From the NCBI GenBank assembly GCA_001592805.2, contig CP051141.1, positions 3,038,001-3,102,000 of the forward strand: a DNA stretch of 64,000 nt, given 5' to 3'. Position 1 is the stretch's first letter. Each line of letters begins with the position of its first letter. The translations under genes and the position numbers were made by a program. Of this stretch, positions 62,718 through 64,000 are shown in pieces. Below the pieces are notes generated by a model. The model made no database searches. It saw only the letters and a program-made list of their open reading frames with translations, and had not been told where the DNA came from. Origin of the DNA: Peltaster fructicola (Eukaryota > Ascomycota > Dothideomycetes).

Positions 62718-63713
62718 CTATTTTTTGTCTGCAGGATAGTACAGGCCATTCTCATATCTCAATGCCGTAGTGACCTTGATTACGCTTTTCGAGATCTCCT
62801 CGAGTCTGGCTATTGCAGCCTTATCATGCTGCTCGATGATTCTGGCGAACTCTTTGGCTTCTTCCTCCATGAAGTTCTCGGTCTTTGAGGTGGCTAGCTC
62901 TTGCTCTGTCTTGTCAGATCCATGGAAGACAATAGAGGATATGCCTGCGGTCGTGTCGACGACAAGTGTTCCCTTCTCGCCATATATCTCTGTCGGTGCT
63001 GTGCTCTTGTAGACCTTGGAGTTGTTGATCTGAACGCCAAAGTCCTTGTACTTCAAGATGATCATGCCTCCGCCGTCTACGCCTGTTCTGCATACGAACG
63101 GCGCATACGTTTGTGAGATTGGCTGTCCGAACAGGGTGACTGCGAACGTAACTGGGTATACGCCCACATCGACAAGGCTGCCTCCGGAGAAGTCTAATGT
63201 GAAGATGTTGGGTCTCTCTCCCGCCAGCACGTTGTTGTATCTGCTGCTGTAAGAAGCGTATGTCACACTCGCTCCGTAGATCTCTCCCAACTTCTTCTCT
63301 TCCAAGAACTTCTCCAGCCGCTTGAAGTTCGCCTCTTGTATGTGTCTGTACGCCTCGATCAAGATCACACCTTTATGCTTCGCCAGTCGGAACAGGTCTT
63401 CGAGCTCTGCGACAGTTGAAGTTGCTGGCTTTTCAAGTAGGATATGCTTTCCAGCTTCAATCATCTGCTTGGCCTGCTCGTAATGGAGGTTATTTGGCGA
63501 GGCGATGTAGACCAATTGCAAATCTTTGTCGGCGGCCAATTCGTCCAGCGATGTGTAGTACTTGGTGCAGCCATACCTGGAGCCGAACTTCTCTGCTGTC
63601 TCGCGTGTTCGAGAGTACACAGCGTGCAGTTGGAAGGAGCCGGTCTTTTGTGCTGCCGTGATCCAGGTATCTGTGATCCAGTTCGTGCCGACGATGGCGT
63701 ACGTGATAGGCAT
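62718..63713 (-). CDS. Gfo/Idh/MocA-family NAD(P) oxidoreductase
   Basis: One exon, 331 residues. The N-terminal Rossmann fold starts MPITYAIVGTNWITDTWITA, with DKDLQLVYIASPNNLHYEQA and the family signature GKHILLEKPATSTVAELEDL containing Glu-Lys-Pro. The C-terminal alpha/beta domain has EAYRHIQEANFKRLEKFLEE, DFSGGSLVDVGVYPVTFAVT with the catalytic Asp-x-x-x-Tyr/His region, and EIYGEKGTLVVDTTAGI. Members oxidise or reduce sugars, inositols or dihydrodiols, and the closest feel is to dihydrodiol/xylose dehydrogenase-like fungal proteins. The substrate is not readable. No signal peptide, so cytosolic. Its 3' end abuts CNS1, so the transcripts must overlap. Confidence 0.92.
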   Translation of the reverse strand: MPITYAIVGTNWITDTWITAAQKTGSFQLHAVYSRTRETAEKFGSRYGCTKYYTSLDELAADKDLQLVYIASPNNLHYEQAKQMIEAGKHILLEKPATSTVAELEDLFRLAKHKGVILIEAYRHIQEANFKRLEKFLEEKKLGEIYGASVTYASYSSRYNNVLAGERPNIFTLDFSGGSLVDVGVYPVTFAVTLFGQPISQTYAPFVCRTGVDGGGMIILKYKDFGVQINNSKVYKSTAPTEIYGEKGTLVVDTTAGISSIVFHGSDKTEQELATSKTENFMEEEAKEFARIIEQHDKAAIARLEEISKSVIKVTTALRYENGLYYPADKK

Positions 63714-64000
63714 CTTGAGGACTGCGAGGTAGTTGAGTAGGTGTTACAGCTCAGCACTTCAACAATGGTTGAGATGACGGAAGTGAAAAAGTGGAGGGAG
63801 TGGAGTGCTGAAGCTTTGTACTTTGTATGCCGTCACAATCGACCGCTGAGGTGAATGCAGACTTACAGCTCTACTCATGAGTTACCATCGTCATGAGCCT
63901 GCTCAATGGCTGCATCACTCTTACAAGCTGCAAGAATCGATCCTTACCCAAGTATGTATGAGCACTTCGTGCTCGTAATGGTGCCCCGCAATACCGGCGA
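63714..64000. other. 5' flank of the oxidoreductase gene
   Basis: Promoter-side sequence running to the window end. No gene seen. Confidence 0.4.

Noticed and set aside
1-64000. CRISPR arrays, rRNA genes, LTR elements, telomeric repeats
   Set aside because: I looked for regular spaced repeats, rRNA-like blocks, reverse transcriptase or integrase motifs and terminal TTAGGG runs, and saw none.

Overview
This window is nuclear DNA of a filamentous ascomycete. Genes are dense and lie on both strands. Introns are short (about 36-98 nt, mostly 42-55 nt, GT...AG). The gene set is typical of Pezizomycotina: LTE1-type RasGEF, an ApsA/Num1 cortical anchor, a Jhd1-type JmjC demethylase, ATG101, GH114, a secretory lipase and a phenolic acid decarboxylase. 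The style fits Dothideomycetes, but that placement is inference. Coding starts, stops and introns were read by eye from the sequence.

Layout. 1-8 kb: 3' end of a TIM8 small translocase gene, ribosomal protein uL23 (four exons), UFD1, a peroxisomal ACAD11-like acyl-CoA dehydrogenase ending in AKL, an S9 prolyl-oligopeptidase-family peptidase and an MDR reductase. 8-15 kb: a small spliced gene, then the highlight of the window. This is a seven-exon gene (9377-10875, minus) whose 413-aa product joins a nucleoside-phosphorylase-like domain to a bacterial-type STING-like domain. It is divergent from a secreted S1/P1 nuclease. Next comes an 880-aa fusion of a ToxD-like reductase with an SfnG-like dimethylsulfone monooxygenase. 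16-25 kb: an uncharacterised nuclear protein, a 2.1-kb gene-poor stretch, the LTE1-like RasGEF and an orphan gene. 25-30 kb: a poor accessory stretch with a 40-bp tandem duplication, a pogo-type HTH remnant, a phenolic acid decarboxylase and an intron-bearing tRNA-Ala(AGC).

30-48 kb: a calpain, a zinc-ribbon-like protein, a secretory lipase, a GH114 protein with a Q/P/G/Y repeat head, a hypothetical protein, ATG101, an acyl-protein-thioesterase-like hydrolase, a DHX29/Ucp12-type helicase, a dual-specificity phosphatase and a membrane-anchored protein. 49-64 kb: SF3B14/p14, a Jhd1-type PHD-JmjC demethylase, the ApsA-like PH protein, the Hsp90 co-chaperone CNS1 and a Gfo/Idh/MocA oxidoreductase.

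Most genes are housekeeping and functionally unrelated. The 9.3-12 kb pair (intracellular nucleoside phosphorylase plus STING-like sensor, with a secreted nuclease) is the only neighbourhood suggesting a joint nucleotide theme, either immunity or scavenging. Four genes show a single-frame jump (8.5, 16.8, 51.2 and 56.9 kb). Some of these may be residual assembly indels rather than biology.
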